A stretch of 64,000 bases of DNA from Branchiostoma floridae (lineage: Eukaryota; Chordata; Leptocardii; Amphioxiformes; Branchiostomatidae). Positions 11,920-25,439 of this stretch are shown in pieces. Under the pieces are notes generated by a model. The model was not told the origin of the DNA and searched no databases. It saw only the letters and a program-made list of their open reading frames with translations. The stretch's first letter is position 1, and each line of letters begins with the position of its first letter. The DNA is taken from contig NC_049983.1 of NCBI RefSeq assembly GCF_000003815.2, positions 19,401,743-19,465,742 on the forward strand. Direction: 5' to 3'. The position numbers and the translations under genes were made by a program.

Positions 11920-12115
11920 CCGACCAGGCACACCGGATAATTGCCGTCAGATCTCGGAGGCGAGTCGGTTCGATTACCTCTAACCTTTGATTCGTCAGAT
12001 GACCCAATTGGGCCGAGACTGCAATGATAATTGGAGAGTCATAGATCAATAAAAACTGGAGTCTGCAGCCATGTGACTGCCTGTGTTCTTTCCTCCCATA
12101 ACCTGTTTCCACCTT
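11920..12115. promoter_or_regulatory. Candidate cis-regulatory block
   Basis: A less AT-rich patch with several transcription-factor-like words close together: CCTTTGATT (TCF-like) at 11984, CCAATTGG at 12004, GATAATTGG at 12026. No reading frame is maintained. Conservation cannot be judged from one sequence. Confidence 0.2.
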
Positions 12116-13429
12116 CTAATTAGACAGCAAAGTAGATTGGCTTAGGGTCGACAGCTAAAAGGTGAATTTGGTGAAAATGTTTTTCCTGCCGCATCTTTTT
12201 TTAAACATAAATTTCCCATTTACACTGTCAGCAATGGTGAACATCACTGTCAACAATGTCATCATATATTAAGAAGATAATGGCATCGTTTTACTTTTTA
12301 CATGGTAGATATGCTCCCATGTTTCATAGTAAAAGTTGAAATGAAATTTGAAGCATTTGTGATTCCACTAAGTACCAGTGTGACCTAAAGAATGAAATTG
12401 CTCAGAATTGAATACAAGAGTTGTCAATAATTGCATGGATTTTTCTAATGAGGGCAAATCATGTGGCATGGTTAGATTTTAAAATTTCCACCAGAAAAAA
12501 TACAAAATGTCAGAAGAAAATGTTCTAAAATTAAATGTACCCTGCTTTCAATGCTTGCTGACATTTTTACAATTTTTTTCACAGTCAAGTCTCATTATTC
12601 AAAATCTTCTTTGGATACAACTTTGGACAGTGAGTGACTGTTGAAATATTGGTTTCTGGCAATCACTATGGACACTACTGGGTCAGCAAAGATCACGAAC
12701 CTTTCACAGTCGAGAGAGCTTTAAATTAGATCTTGTCCTGTGACAGCAGGCCTCTCGCTGTTGTATAATTACCGTCTGACATTTTTCAGCACAACTCCCG
12801 CCCTGACTCACCCACAGTCCATCAGATATTCTTGAACAGTGGTGTGTGACAATGTTTTCAATCAAGGCAAGTTTGCAGCCAGGTAATTGCAGGGGTAGAA
12901 AATCAATGACACGTCAGTGAGGAGGCACCTGTTTCCTTTGTGACGAGAGTGCGGGGAAATGTTTTGACCCAGCTGAGAGACAAGACCATTGCCATGAAGC
13001 CCCATTAGATGTCACTCTGATTCAAGTGTAACACACCTAATTGTGTGAAAAGTTAGACATCTGGCCAAATGTTCCAGTTTGTTTTTTGTGCTACACTACC
13101 CCTTACCAAAATGAAGAATATGGGAGATGTTGTTAATAGATTACGTACATGTATACTGTCATTTATGTCATACCTGTGACGCGAAAATGTACTGCAAATT
13201 AATCCCTGCAAGAAGAGAGCATCAGGTCTGTAATCATTTCTTAAATTTGAAAATGTTGCAATTGCTACACTTTTGTATTTTTTGGCTGACTTATTCAGAC
13301 CTACACAGACTTACACATGTGGCAGTGCAGGAGAAAGAAAGACTGGCAGTCAGATAATTGCAGTGAACACCAAGAAACAACTCAGAAAGCAGAAAGGTCC
13401 AGGTCAGGGCTGCAGCGCTGTACTTCCCT
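12116..13429. other. Non-coding stretch, nothing recognised
   Basis: AT-rich with a slightly GC-richer part at 12750-13020. No gene, RNA or repeat recognised. Confidence 0.4.
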
Positions 13430-13690
13430 CCAAGTGCTGACACCGTGTCCTAAATCTATCCAATCAATACAGACTGACACCGCCTGCGTCTTGGCGAGAT
13501 GGTCCCTGATTAGGGTAACAGAAGGAGCCCAAGTGTCAAGAGCAAAATCAATGTTCAACGTCTTTCCTGGAACCATTTTCTCGATCGATACCGAAGCCAC
13601 TTGGTGGCAAAAATAGAGGGAGTTACTTTATAATGGCCAGGGAGCTATTAACTGAGTCTGAGTGCAATTGCAAATGCGAGCGACTTCTTT
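13430..13690. promoter_or_regulatory. Candidate cis-regulatory block
   Basis: Balanced-composition patch with CTGATTAGGG near 13506 and the palindromic GTGCAATTGCAAAT near 13662. Overlapping open frames on both strands (about 99 and 72 codons) show no domain and look incidental. Confidence 0.2.
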
Positions 13691-14149
13691 ACCGATTTTT
13701 GGGGTCATGGAATGGGGTGAGGAAATAAAATCAATGTGCCAACTCCCACATCCGTACACTTGAAGACTTGGTCAGGCAAAAGGTGTCACAGTGGAAAATG
13801 TATAAAGGAGCATGATCTTTGCATGTCTAGGAAGAATTTCAGGCAGAAGTATTCAAAATATGTTTCAAAGTGTAGATTTAAAAGACTGCAAGAAATTATT
13901 CCTGTTTTATTGACAGTTACCAACTTTTAGATTTTTTAATCAGTTTATTCTAAGTGTCACCCACCCACTCATGGCCCATAACCACAGTGGTCGTACGGGC
14001 TCAGAAAAAAACCCTGTATCTGTTAACACTGGTCAATTTAAATGTGCAAAGTCATCAAACGAGTAAAATTTATGACTGTCTTTTTCCAGATTTGCTGAAA
14101 GATAGACCTTCATTTCCTGTTACATGAAGTTAAGGCATGTGAGAAACAT

Positions 14150-14290
14150 CAGCGGACATTAAGATTAAAGGATGGAACAAGCCTGATTAGGAATTAATCT
14201 CGTTGATGCCCATACTAGACTTGTGACGTCATCCTGTACTCAACTTGTGCAGTCAAAACGGCTCTCGCCTAAGGCCACTCAAACCCGATT
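14150..14290. promoter_or_regulatory. Candidate homeodomain/CRE regulatory block
   Basis: Contains GATTAAAGG (14163), the near-palindrome GATTAGGAATTAATC (14185-14199) with two TAAT-type homeodomain cores, and a perfect cAMP response element TGACGTCA (14224-14231) within about 70 bases. No coding frame. Function is inferred from motifs only. Confidence 0.28.
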
Positions 14291-16690
14291 TTATGGATGA
14301 CATCCATGTTTTTATTGATTTTACTTTTTTAGTCAGTTTGTGCCCCAAATGAGATGTAGCTCCTTGGACTTATGGGCAGTAATCCTTGACAATGTCTGCC
14401 CACCGGTAACAAGATGTCGCAAATTGATGAGTAGCTGTGAGCCAGGCTTATTGGGATGTTTAAGTCTGTAGTAAAACTAACACCAGGTAAGAGGGTGTAT
14501 TCTAATCATCATAAAACTGTCAAAAAGTGAGTATCTCAGATGATTTACATTTGCAAACTGAGCTGATTGTTTTTCACAAGGCTGTGTGAACAATCTATTC
14601 AGTGTAAAAAGGTGCTCGTTTGAACTTTGACCATTGAAGAAGCCACACACAGGGCAGAAATGGTAGAGGGCTTGAGTAAAGTTGTTCTAAACTGAAACCA
14701 TGCAGCGACAGTGTCTTTTCTGGAGATCTGGTGTGATTGTGTAAGGTTTGCTATTTGCCAACCATGTTACAGATTTACCTGGTACCTTTGCCCAAACTGC
14801 AGCCTTGGCATACCAGTGCATTATTAAAAAAATGCAGCAATATAAGAGATTAAAACTTGTGAGTGAAATGTCTGTGTTGATCCATTACATACAGTTATCA
14901 CAATGTTCTTTAAAATTATCCGATACAAGACAATCACGGAATATTCTACCATGTCCACCTGCCTTTCAAAGAACAGTGCATGCCAAAAAAGTGTGTCATT
15001 GAAAGTTCTCAATGGAGACCGATGAATGTTGCGGGCATTAGAATTTCTAAACTTTATGTAAACTGAATGTTTACTGACTCAAATTGGACTTCATTAATTA
15101 GAACATTGGGTATCATTAAAGCAATTATCAGTAGAATTTAGCCGTTGATAAAGACGTACATGTACCTGACTGAGTGTGCCTGGTATATGAAGAAGCCACA
15201 TTAAACTGTAGCTCAGGCATTATAAATTAGGCATGTATGTGGGGACAAATCCGTCACATTTTAATATTCCCATCAAGGCTTTTTCTGGACGCACGTCAAA
15301 TTTATCATGGGCTCGCAAAGGAATAAAGACACCATAATTGCAATAATATTGTTTAACAGCTGTGCAAAAAGCTGTTTTGGGAATAACACAGCCTAGCTAT
15401 GACTTATGGAGAGAGGCAAAGTTGGTAGGTTGCCAGACAGTGCAACATTGGGTTGTAAATCCTGAAGGTGAGACACTTAACACCTGCCGTAGCATTATAA
15501 CAGGAATTTGGCAAGTATTGTGCAAACTTTTTGACAAGCAGATTTATTTATTCTGTTTGACCATGAAAAATTGCTTTTACAAGCATCCCATAGGCAGTGC
15601 AGGCAGCAGTGTTCTAGCCAGCCTGAAATTATTTTCAGTCCCCTTGATTTGAACGGAAATTTTGTCGAGCGTTGGACGCTTTTCGTGTGATGGTTCTTTT
15701 GGGGTCTGGGAAAATCTAAGACCCCCTGAAACACTATTTTCTGCATTTTCCTGGGGCAAATTTTGCTTGGTTCAATGCGAGGCAAATGTGCTGAATTTCT
15801 GGAGATGATTGCAAAATTTTATTTGTTTCATATCTTTACATGCCAATTTTTGTCCGTCACATAGGACGGAATGGGCAAAATTTTGGTCTGTCCCCAGCTG
15901 GAAAAGGATGGAAGAGTGGACACTGGAGAGAACTCAGAGAGAGCCACTCTGTCAATCTGACTATCTACCCACTCACTTCATGCCTGTCTATTGACAGAAT
16001 AGGCAACTATGGACACATACAAACACAGGCACACTGAGAGCATACTATTATTAGACACCCAGAGTCAGAAAATGTAGCAGAGCAGATTCTGAAGCTAATT
16101 CTAATATCCTATGATAAAACAGTCTACATAAAATTGCATAACTTGATTCTAGTTGTTATAGCCAGGACATTAAGCATACAGGCACTTTCTATTATGAGTA
16201 TGATTTGCTATATCCTACATGATTCTTAAAACAAAACTTTCTGAATGCCAAGCTACTTTCAAAAATGTCAAGTGCAAAAAAAATCTTCTCAACAGAATCT
16301 AATTATTATATAATGTCAAAATAAGAATACAGTAAGGAAAAAAGCGTGTGGACTATAAGAAAAGCTAATAGCAAGTTTGGGATGTCATTACATACATGCA
16401 GGTCTAACCACCATCATAAAGGGTATGATGAATTATAAAACAGCTTTTGATCATTGGCATGGGAGTTACTGCAGCAATGTGGGAGTTGTGGCTAGGAATT
16501 ATGTGCTGCACATTACTTGGAAAGTAATCATGGACCCTAATGGCTTTCATACAACCAATACAATCACCTAGAGAGGTATCATAAATTATGCAATGAACTG
16601 TTGTTGGCCTTACAGGTGAGTTTTCTCATGCAAAACGTGGTGTCTTGGTTTTGGAAGTACAAAAAGGATAGTCATGTTTTGTATGTTTCA
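14291..16690. other. Non-coding stretch, nothing recognised
   Basis: No supported gene. A region at about 15620-15910 has unusual composition and overlapping open frames on both strands (about 96 and 61 codons). It may be an old dispersed repeat, but no second copy was found in the window. Confidence 0.4.
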
Positions 16691-16740
16691 CCAAGGAGGT
16701 TACAAAAGACAGGCTCTCCTGTCTTTTTTAACCTCCTTGC
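16691..16740. repeat. CCAAGGAGGTT hairpin element, copy 1
   Basis: The arms CCAAGGAGGTT and AACCTCCTTG enclose a nested hairpin (aaaagacagg / cctgtctttt). Two related hairpins occur at 59697 and 60565. I remember the same palindromic ends from many lancelet sequences. Confidence 0.7.
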
Positions 16741-16918
16741 TTTCACAAAACAAATTATCTGTACAAAGAGCAGAGGTGTGCGATGTTGAAAGAGCCATGA
16801 TGTGCAATATTCTAGTTTAGACTAAGAATGAAAATAATTCTACAGATGTGAAGCATTTAAAGCTGTAGTTGATGTATTTGGCAACATTATGAATTAAAAT
16901 AATGTCACCTGCATCTAA

Positions 16919-17050
16919 TGCCAAAAAGCAGTTAATCAAGCAACTGGATATGATTTTGATTTTTTCAACTGGAATCCACCAGTTTTCGTCAGTGACACTG
17001 ATGATGTTTCCAAAATCATATCCAGTTGCTTGAGTATCTGCTTTTTGGCA
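16919..17050. repeat. 40-bp arm inverted repeat built from a retroelement end
   Basis: The left arm 16919-16958 (tgccaaaaagcag...tgattttg) is the reverse complement of the right arm 17011-17050 with three mismatches, around a 52-base loop. The right arm continues into 'attacctggatgtctaacct', a block found again at 37061-37148. So one arm belongs to a dispersed repeat and the other is an inverted copy. I associate this block with retroelement 3' ends in lancelets (from memory). Confidence 0.75.
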
Positions 17051-17100
17051 TATCTTATTACCTGGATGTCTAACCTACATCAACGTAGTGCATCTAATGT
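17051..17100 (+). repeat. Continuation of the dispersed block shared with 37.1 kb
   Basis: The sequence 'cttattacctggatgtctaa' and the following 'cctacatcaac' match 37108-37148 with one or two differences. It directly follows the right arm of the hairpin. Confidence 0.65.
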
Positions 17101-17994
17101 TACTGCATCACCAGGTGAGTCATTCAAGTTATTATTATAGCAATTAATTGCACCATATGTCAAACTAGTTGCAAGATATACAATGTGTGTTAGTTAAATC
17201 ATTATGGTACTTCTTCTAATAGAACTAGGCTGTCTTGTGGAAACTCCAGAGTTTAGTAAAAACAAATTTTAAAGTAGTGTGTACTAGTATCATAAAGTAT
17301 GATATTTTCCTACTCCTTTCAAGGAGTTGATATATTTTGTTTCCAGCTATAATATATCTTAGACTAGATTAAAACTCAAGACATGGCATCTGACAAATCT
17401 ATGAAAAGTTAACAATGTTTTGCATCAATGTCTTTATTCTATGACCCATCATTATCATTGTGTAATGCTTCTATGTAACATCACTTTCCTTTGTTTTTTC
17501 CCTGTTCACCATTTCTTTGGGTTCCTATTGTCTCCTCTTCAACTTTCACATGTGTGCAAAACAGGTTCCCAATAATGATACTGCAGACAGACAGATATGA
17601 GGGAAACCAAGAAGAGTGTACAACCTCAGCGGTCTCTGGCTGATGACCTGACAACAAGAAAAGACAGATGATGATGATTCATAGCTCAAATTCATCATAC
17701 AAAAGCATATATCAAACACATGTTAAATTATTGAAGCGAGGCATGCTTTCTGTCAGATGAGAAATAATGGACAGAAGATTCAATATGTCTCATCAAATGT
17801 CATTGTACAAGGATCATTATCTCTTTATACATTATGCAGTTGACTATAGACTGTACATGTAGTGCATTGGCCTAGTAAGTAGAGTTGAGGCTTGTATATG
17901 GTTGGATGTGAGTTATCTCTGGCTATGTCATACCAAGGATTTTAAAACTGATACATACAGCTCTCTCTGCTTAGCAGTCAGCATTTGAGAACCA
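17101..17994. other. Non-coding stretch, nothing recognised
   Basis: AT-rich, no supported feature. Confidence 0.4.
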
Positions 17995-18130
17995 ATGTGG
18001 GAAAGCAGGTCCAAGGCGAGTAGAAACAGTCTCCTGGCTTCCAGGATTCAAACCTGTGGCAAACCCAGGCCGCCAGCTCGCCAACACAAAACCAACACGC
18101 TAACTGCTAAGGGTCAGACCCATTTGGCAT
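17995..18130 (-). mobile_element. tRNA-derived SINE-like element
   Basis: On the minus strand there is an A-box-like TAGCGTGTTGG starting at 18102 and a B-box GGTTTGAATCC starting at 18054, 48 bases apart. That is the layout of an internal RNA polymerase III promoter. The surrounding arms do not make a clean cloverleaf, so a functional tRNA gene is unlikely. The tRNA-unrelated tail is not resolved. Confidence 0.5.
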
Positions 18131-19381
18131 TGGCAGTTTGGCTGTGCTTGAACCTTACTGTTATACATTATGTAACTTGAACAAATGCACCACATACTAC
18201 CAGCGGACGAGCCCCCTGCTGTAGTGATTGCACCATGTTGTGTAGCCACTACTCCAAGTCCACCTCACAATCAACACAATTTTCAAGATGAAAGCCATGT
18301 GACAGTGTTATTAATGAAAGGCTATATGGAAAGAGCAAAATAAGATATTCTAACTTTGGTTGAATGTCCTTTTGATAAAATTGTCTGTTGTAAGTTTTGA
18401 AGCTCCAATGTACAAGACGAATGTTGCAGTTTGGGAGTTTCCACACAAGAAATACCATTTTGAAGGGCTTAAGTAAAGTGCTTCTTTTCTCTATTGATTT
18501 ACCTGGAGCTCTGATTTTATGAGTCTGAGAATGTGGCCACATACTGCTTGTAGGAAACTTTTTCCGACTTTTGCCAACTTTTTCGATACCTTCAGGAGTT
18601 TCCTTGATAACCATTGACTGTTCCTGCAGGGACAATCTAAATTATGTATATTAAAGTTGGCAGTAATGGTAGAAGTGATGTATGAAGTGGATTGAAAATC
18701 CATATTTGTTATTGCAGATTGGATATTGTTCCTAGCTCTGACAGTTTTTGTCATCTAGCATTGATTTTGCTGATGAGAATCATGTTCTGACACAAGCTTT
18801 GTCTTCCGCTGTTTCCTCTGGGCATGTACCCAATCTTTATATTTCTGTGAAAGAATTTTTTTTTGTCATTTTGTTCCAGTTGGCTTTGAAATCCTATTGT
18901 AATTTTCACAGTCACCTTGTCTGCATGTCAAATTAAAACTTGATTCAATCTACAAACCTCTGTCTTGAGCAAAAAATATGTCTGTAGTATGACTTATTGT
19001 ACTTATTACTTAAGAGACTGCCGGTAAATGATAGTACAATTTAGTGATGTTTCATAGTTGTCAATGTTGGTAAATGGATTATTGTTCACAGATTTGACCA
19101 GATTTGAAATGTGGAAAGAAGGTATTGATTTAACAGGTCCACAGTTATTAATTTTCCCTGCCTGTCAGGGTGTGATTCTCTTTGATTTTGGATAGACCGT
19201 CACCTTTTTTGTCTTACAGATCTAGATTTCTTCTTCAGTAGTATTTTCATACAAAGTTGTGACAGGAATTGTAACATTGATGGCCTAATTTGATTATGGT
19301 CATTGACTCAGGTCTTGAGATCTAGGTTTCAAATCAATCCCTTGTCATGCCTTCAGGAAAGACACTCGGACAAGCACATAG
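18131..19381. other. Non-coding stretch; possible SINE remnant at its end
   Basis: No gene recognised. At about 19310-19380 a B-box-like word (GGTTTCAAATC) is followed by 'cttgtcatgccttcaggaaa', which resembles the tail of tRNA-derived SINEs. No A-box was seen, so this part is tentative. Confidence 0.3.
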
Positions 19382-19648
19382 CATCCTCCTATGCAGTGGC
19401 AAAACTGCCTGTCTGGATGTACCCTACTTTCTCAACGTTAGTTCCTAACCACCCTACCTATAGATATTCATGAGCGTACCTTATATATGCAAAACCCCTT
19501 TTGAAAACTGAAAGGCCTATTCTCTGATTGGCTGACAGCTGGTTGGGGGGAGGGGGGTACGTCCACAGGAACTAAGAGTGACGGTTGAGAAAGCAGGGTA
19601 CATCCAGACAGGCGGTTTCGCCGTTGGATGTCCCTGTGTAGGAGGATG
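19382..19648. mobile_element. Foldback element (long imperfect inverted repeat)
   Basis: The left arm 19382-19446 starts CATCCTCC and contains CTGTCTGGATGTACCCT. The right arm 19567-19648 contains AGGGTACATCCAGACAG and ends GGAGGATG. The right arm is about 17 bases longer, with an insertion near 'ggatgtccctg'. The loop of about 120 bases contains a G-rich run near 19542-19558. No certain target duplication. Confidence 0.7.
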
Positions 19649-22600
19649 GCACCTAGCTGTGATCAGGGATGTCATCTCAGGTGGGGCGTAAAACTGGACT
19701 TTCCATGTTTGGTGAGAGCCACATCTTGAAGAATTCAAACACACCACGTTTATCAATCAGAGCAGGCAGCCATTCGGTCTAGGGTGATAATGCTCCATAG
19801 TGCATCCATAGGTTATACTAAATTTTTGTTCAACGTACCAAATTAAGGTGCAATTTTCTAATGACCCCCTGTGATGGAGCTTCTCAATTGGTTTTCAGAG
19901 AATTATAGCCATGTTAAGTATACAGCTTCCATGTATTTTTATATGAAATTTAAGGTAGTCAGCATGAATTTTCTGAAAGTATAAAACAAAGCTTTAAGAT
20001 AAATAATTTTTTATTAATTACAATGTAGCTAGTCCTATTTTAGACAAAGTTTGAAACAAAATGACACAATAGATAAGATAAACTGTTGAGCCCATTGCTG
20101 CTGTCGGCCACAGGACATAATATGTACAATGCTGAGGCTGCAATGCCTAACTCAACTTCAAACTTGTTGTTCCCACTGACTAGCTATCTGGCAAGAGCTT
20201 AAGCCAAGACATCCACGAGACTTCAGCAAGTAAACTCTTCTTGTCATGACATAAAAGGTCAGGTTAGTAATAGGTGATGGATCACTTTCTCTCAAATGGC
20301 CAATTTCTTGCAAAATTGAACAAAGCTTGATTCAGTTCCAGCCGCTCTTAACAGATGGAAGTCGGGAAGATGAATCAGAGTGAACATGTAGATGCCTGCT
20401 GGGTTTTCCAGTGGCATTTGATCTGACCTGAGCAATAGATAGATGGACAAAGGTACTTTTGCTCTCAGCGGGCGGTCCCTGGGCAAACGTGGGCACTTCT
20501 TTATTGCTTCTGCTGATGGTCTGACAGTTTGACACTTCATTTGTTTTAGTGGAGGGGGACATTCACCAGGTCAGGTCGTTGACCTGTTTTCGCAGAAATG
20601 GCCGCTTGAAACAGTGAATCTTGATGTATGTGAGAGCAGAAAACAGCAATTTTACAGACCAAACAGGTGATTTATGTGGTCAGGTTTTCAGAGAAGGAAA
20701 TAAATCATGCTCAATGTAAACAAAGCACCGGGAGGCGAAGCTGGCATTTTTCCTCATGAGTTACCAAGCTTGCTACATATTGCAATGGTTCTTAAAAAAA
20801 ACTCATGGATCTAGATCCCGGCCCAGATCTTCCTCTATGTTAGGTCTACCTGCAATAGAAAAAGATTTATAGCACTTTGAGTTATCCTGATCACAAGGCA
20901 GCATATGCTACTGAGAACCTCTGTGCCAAGTTTCTTTACTGGTGTACTTAATTTATTTACAAGACAATCTTCTGTTATTAAATTGTGTGGAACGATTTTA
21001 TCTGTCAAGTTCATCCAACACAACAGTAAGCTGTAGAAAGAGCGGGTCTTAGAATTTGTAGGAGCAATATAAGAAGGCTTACTGAAGCAAACTTTATTAC
21101 CTCCTGAGGGCGCTGTCTCTTAATGAATCTGGTGACAGCACCTGTGACAGCAACTTTGTCTTCCAGGCTGCTGTTTATCTAAGTTTGCATTCAGCCTTGG
21201 GCTACAGCAATGGAGTACAGTGTACATTGCATTATTTCATCGCCTAAGGTGTTTTCTTTCTCCCTGAGGGTTTTTACTGGGTCAACAACCTTAAAGTTTT
21301 GTTTGTTTTTTGCTTAAAATTTTCAATAGAAAAAGCTGAAGTCAGGTAGTATAATCTGAAATGTTTCTGATAGACCATTGTTTTCAAGAAAGAATTTCTT
21401 ATTTTTTGTATTCTTGATTCTTCTGAATGTCAAGGCAGAGAGGTGTAACTTTAAGGCAGGAGAATGATAGATTTCCTTGGCAGTAGATTGTAAGATCAAG
21501 ATCTTAAGGAGGCTTAGACAACCTTTCTAGGAGATTTAAGTTTACTGGTGGCTATACATTCTTGGATGGAGGATATAACAGTTTTCTCATATAATCTTTT
21601 CTTGAGGGACTGAGTCACCAATGTTGTCTACTCCCCTGTGGAGAGATGCAGACATTCAACAACACTTAAGTGTGTGTCCAACAGGAAGAAAGAAGCAAGG
21701 GGACAAGCCATGAATTATAATAGAAAAGAACCGTTATGCGGGAACTTGGTAAGATGGGCTACAGTTGGGAGGGGAGTCAACGGATAGCATCAATTGAAAA
21801 CAATACTGGAAAGTGGTGATGATGGTGATGAAAAGTATGTAAGAACAATGGGATGACTAATGTTACATGTATGTAAATGAAGGGTAAACATGCTAAGGGC
21901 TTGTAATAAGGTGTGCAAGATAACAGGTACTCAAGTAACTAAAAGAAAATAGAAATGGTTAGGGATGTCTATAATATTTCATAATTTACTTGTGATTTGG
22001 TATCATTTGATTTACTGGCAACATTACCTATTCAATGATGAATTTGGTGAAAGTTTGTACAAGGTTGAAGTCTGACATCTTGGCAGTAAAATATCGCCTT
22101 CAGTCTCCATGAAATATTACATGGACTTAAGTGGGGTTTTGGTGTCACAGTCGCATCCCGCTTGTGTTTCACTGTAATTGATTTCTAAACTTTGCCACCC
22201 ACTTTGAAATTTCCTTTACATGCTCTTAGTAACATATGAAGTTGAAATACTTCAATAAGCTGATTTATGATAAGCTACTAGTTAAATTCATATGCACAAC
22301 AGAACCACTCACTCAGACTGACAACAGAATGAATGCACTCTAAATCATGCATTTCAACTCCTAAGATTAATGACAGAAACTTAAGGTAACAACAATTTTA
22401 AGACCGTAAACTAATAAAAGAAGCTGCATTATTAAAATACTATAATGAAAGTTTACCCATCAAAGGACTACTGCATGCTATTAGGAAATCATCAGGGGAG
22501 CAGCTAGCAATTTTGTGAATTGACTGTGACATACTTCAAGAACAATGTGATACACAAGGAAGTTGAAGTTTAGTGTAGACCCCAAAATGTTTAGAATTTT

Positions 22601-24369
22601 GTCTTTTTCCCATCAGTTTGTTAAAACATTTGATGACACTTCAAATCATGAAGAAGAGTTTTACCACCCATAAATCAAGTATTAGGCAAGATATATGATT
22701 AATGAATCACTTATTGATAGTATCTGTAGTAAAGTCTGTATATGATTTTTTTGCATGTCAATAAGTTTATCACCTGCATTATTACATATAGGATAGGATG
22801 AGTTTTTATCGGAAATGTGCTTCAGGTAAAGAAGTGCATCATGGCATGCACATGCACATGCTCATGCTCATCAATGTTTTATTAGCAAACTTTATGATGT
22901 TTCCCTGATTGCAATCTTGTTGGGTGTGGCAATGCAAGGCTGCACTTTTCCTGGCACGCACATTTGTTTGTGTAATGTCTGCCATGCCAATATGTAAATT
23001 TTTAAACACACCCGCAAATTTAAATTTATTAAGATATAATCGTTATGTATCAAATGTGTGGAGCAAAAATCATTTCGCCTATAACCATTTTGGAGAAAGG
23101 AAAACCCCTGTTGTATTGTCTCAGTTTTTGATGGAGCTTACAGATCTAGAAGGCTTTTGGGATTTTTTTGCTCACATTTTCTGTTTTCTACATTATGTTT
23201 GTAATTATATAGACTAACAGATATATACAGTATGTTTCTTGTTTGCTGTTTAATAAAGAAATGCACTAGAATTACAACTGTATTTTTCACAAATAAGTAA
23301 GTTTCAGAGGAGCACGTATGACTTGTGTGTGAAAGACCCTACTACTTTTCATTCCCAGCATGCACCACGCAAGTTGTCCACATCCTATCAACATGTTAAC
23401 ACTGCACTTGTTGAAGTAAAATGTTGAGCTGTCCAGTTCGCTGGATGTAGTTGTGGATCAATTGAATTTTAATGGAATAATGGAATAACATTGTGTTGAT
23501 GAAATTTCTATCATATAAGCCATATATTTAAGAATTAAGAAAGGAATTATTCCTCAAATAATTTTTGGTGAGTCAGTCAGCAGTCGTATAATGATAATAC
23601 AAAGTAATGGCAAGACAACATACATCCCAACACGATGTTATACAGTCATGTTTTTAGAATTACTTTAGCCCTCTCGACCCGGCCACTCAACTTTATGAAC
23701 CTTGCAGCTGAATTACGGCCTCCTTGTGCATACGGCAGCATCCCAAGTGCCATGTAACCAACACTCGTGTGGTTTCGCAGCGATCCAATCTCCCAGATCA
23801 ATTTCAATTGAGTGGCGGACATGATCCTTGCGTGTATTTTCTATCCCTTCGAAACCCTAAGCTGTCCATTTGGTGTCTGGAGCAGCGTTGGGGTCACCCA
23901 CGTACAACAGTCACTGCAAACCATTTTGTTTCATTCTGCATGGTAAATCTATACTGTCTTAAAGTTGTGGGCTTAGCATTACCACTGGTATATGAGTTTG
24001 AGGTATGATGTGGGGGTTGAGATTGATGTGCCTTCCTGGCTCTCGAATGGCCCATCAAGTATTTCTATTGACCCAGAGATTTGCTACAGTCCAGCCCAAA
24101 CACTTGTAAAATAACATGGCTGTCTGCCTGACTCTGTACTTGAGCTGGCTTAGGTACTGAATGGCATTCCAATGCCAGGGTAGGAGACAGATCTCCATTT
24201 TGCTGCTGTATTGTTTTTATAAATCAAATCTTGTGTTTCATTTTTATTTTGTCTTCTTACACTCTTGAAGCACATTGAAGTTGTTTTGATTTCTACACGG
24301 ATTGGTGCCAAAATAATTTTATATCATTTTTAACCTCAGTTCTACATATTTTCCAATTAAAGCCAGCAG
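19649..24369. other. Long non-coding stretch
   Basis: No supported gene. Chance open frames reach about 100 codons (22909-23217, 23724-24008) without a domain or splice support. A weak RE1-like word lies at 21134-21150 (GACAGCACCTGTGACAG, 12 of 15 fixed positions). Confidence 0.4.
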
Positions 24370-24680
24370 GCTAAGGATACATACACGGCACATTCTGCTC
24401 ATTGACAGGAGTCCTGTGATTGTTCACACACTGCGTCATGAGGAGAAGAATGTTACTGTGCGGAGCTGATCTCTGGTTCCCCAATTTGGACTGACATCAG
24501 CACATTTTCTGCAGGGCAACTTATAAATCACCGGACAAATGCCCTTTGCTCCTGTCACAACCCAGACAGAAGAATGTCTGTGATAGCTATAAAATTCATA
24601 CAAAAGACGCATCATGGAAACTTAAGATGACCATCAGACAAGTGATCTATAGTCTGTGGCTACATTCTAAGCAGAAAGAC
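24370..24680. promoter_or_regulatory. Candidate cis-regulatory block
   Basis: Less AT-rich patch with no open frame and dense short motifs (for example 'acttataaatcaccgg'). It resembles the conserved non-coding blocks seen near animal developmental genes. This is pattern impression only. Confidence 0.15.
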
Positions 24681-25098
24681 GCATCACATGCCATTCTCTT
24701 GACAAAATGATAGCTTCATTATACTCTGACTCCTTGCAGGAACGCTGCAGCTGAAGGGATGCAGACAGTGCCACCAGCACAGGCAGCCTGTTGGAGCCAG
24801 ACTGAAGATTAGGATGTCTAAAGTGGGTGCAGGCATCCATCAGGCACTCCCTCCAGGATGATTTTAAGAGTCCTTGTAAGATTTTCCCAGAAGAAGAACT
24901 GTAGAAATGTGAAGTCTAGTCATTAATATCAGTGCATAAGATTTTTGAAGTACTCAGACAGCTGCTGTCTGATTATCGGTTGTTACAGATTTCTTCTGTA
25001 GCTGGTGCATGCTGGGACACATGTGCCCTATACAAGTCATACTTACTCTTCTAAAACTTACATTTTGTGTATGATGAAATAAACCAGTCTATTACAGT

Positions 25099-25260
25099 AA
25101 GTACTGCTACTACTACCACTGCTACTACCACTACTACTACTACTGCAGTTACTGCAATTACTACTGCTATTGCTACGATACTACTACTACTACAACTGCT
25201 GCTGCTGCTTCTTCTACTACTGTTGCTACAACTGCTACTACTACTTCTACTGCTACTACA
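25099..25260. repeat. Degenerate ACT/CTG trinucleotide microsatellite
   Basis: About 160 bases of interrupted ACT, CTA and CTG triplets. They give spurious Thr-rich and Leu-rich frames on the plus strand and Ser/Val-rich frames on the minus strand. Confidence 0.95.
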
Positions 25261-25439
25261 GATAAAAACATAATAGCTAAGACTTGCCCACTTGTTGTGA
25301 AAGGACATGCTTTTTACTTAACATGTATGTTCATGAATAGGAACAGCTAATGGAGAAATCTGTGCAATGAACAGTGGAGTGCTGTTCAGAATGTCCAATC
25401 TCAAAGACCACCATCATGCCCAGCAGCTGCGCAAGTTGG

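Noticed and set aside
25051-25308. Low-complexity Ser/Val-rich and Thr/Leu-rich frames
   Set aside because: They are translations of the interrupted trinucleotide microsatellite.
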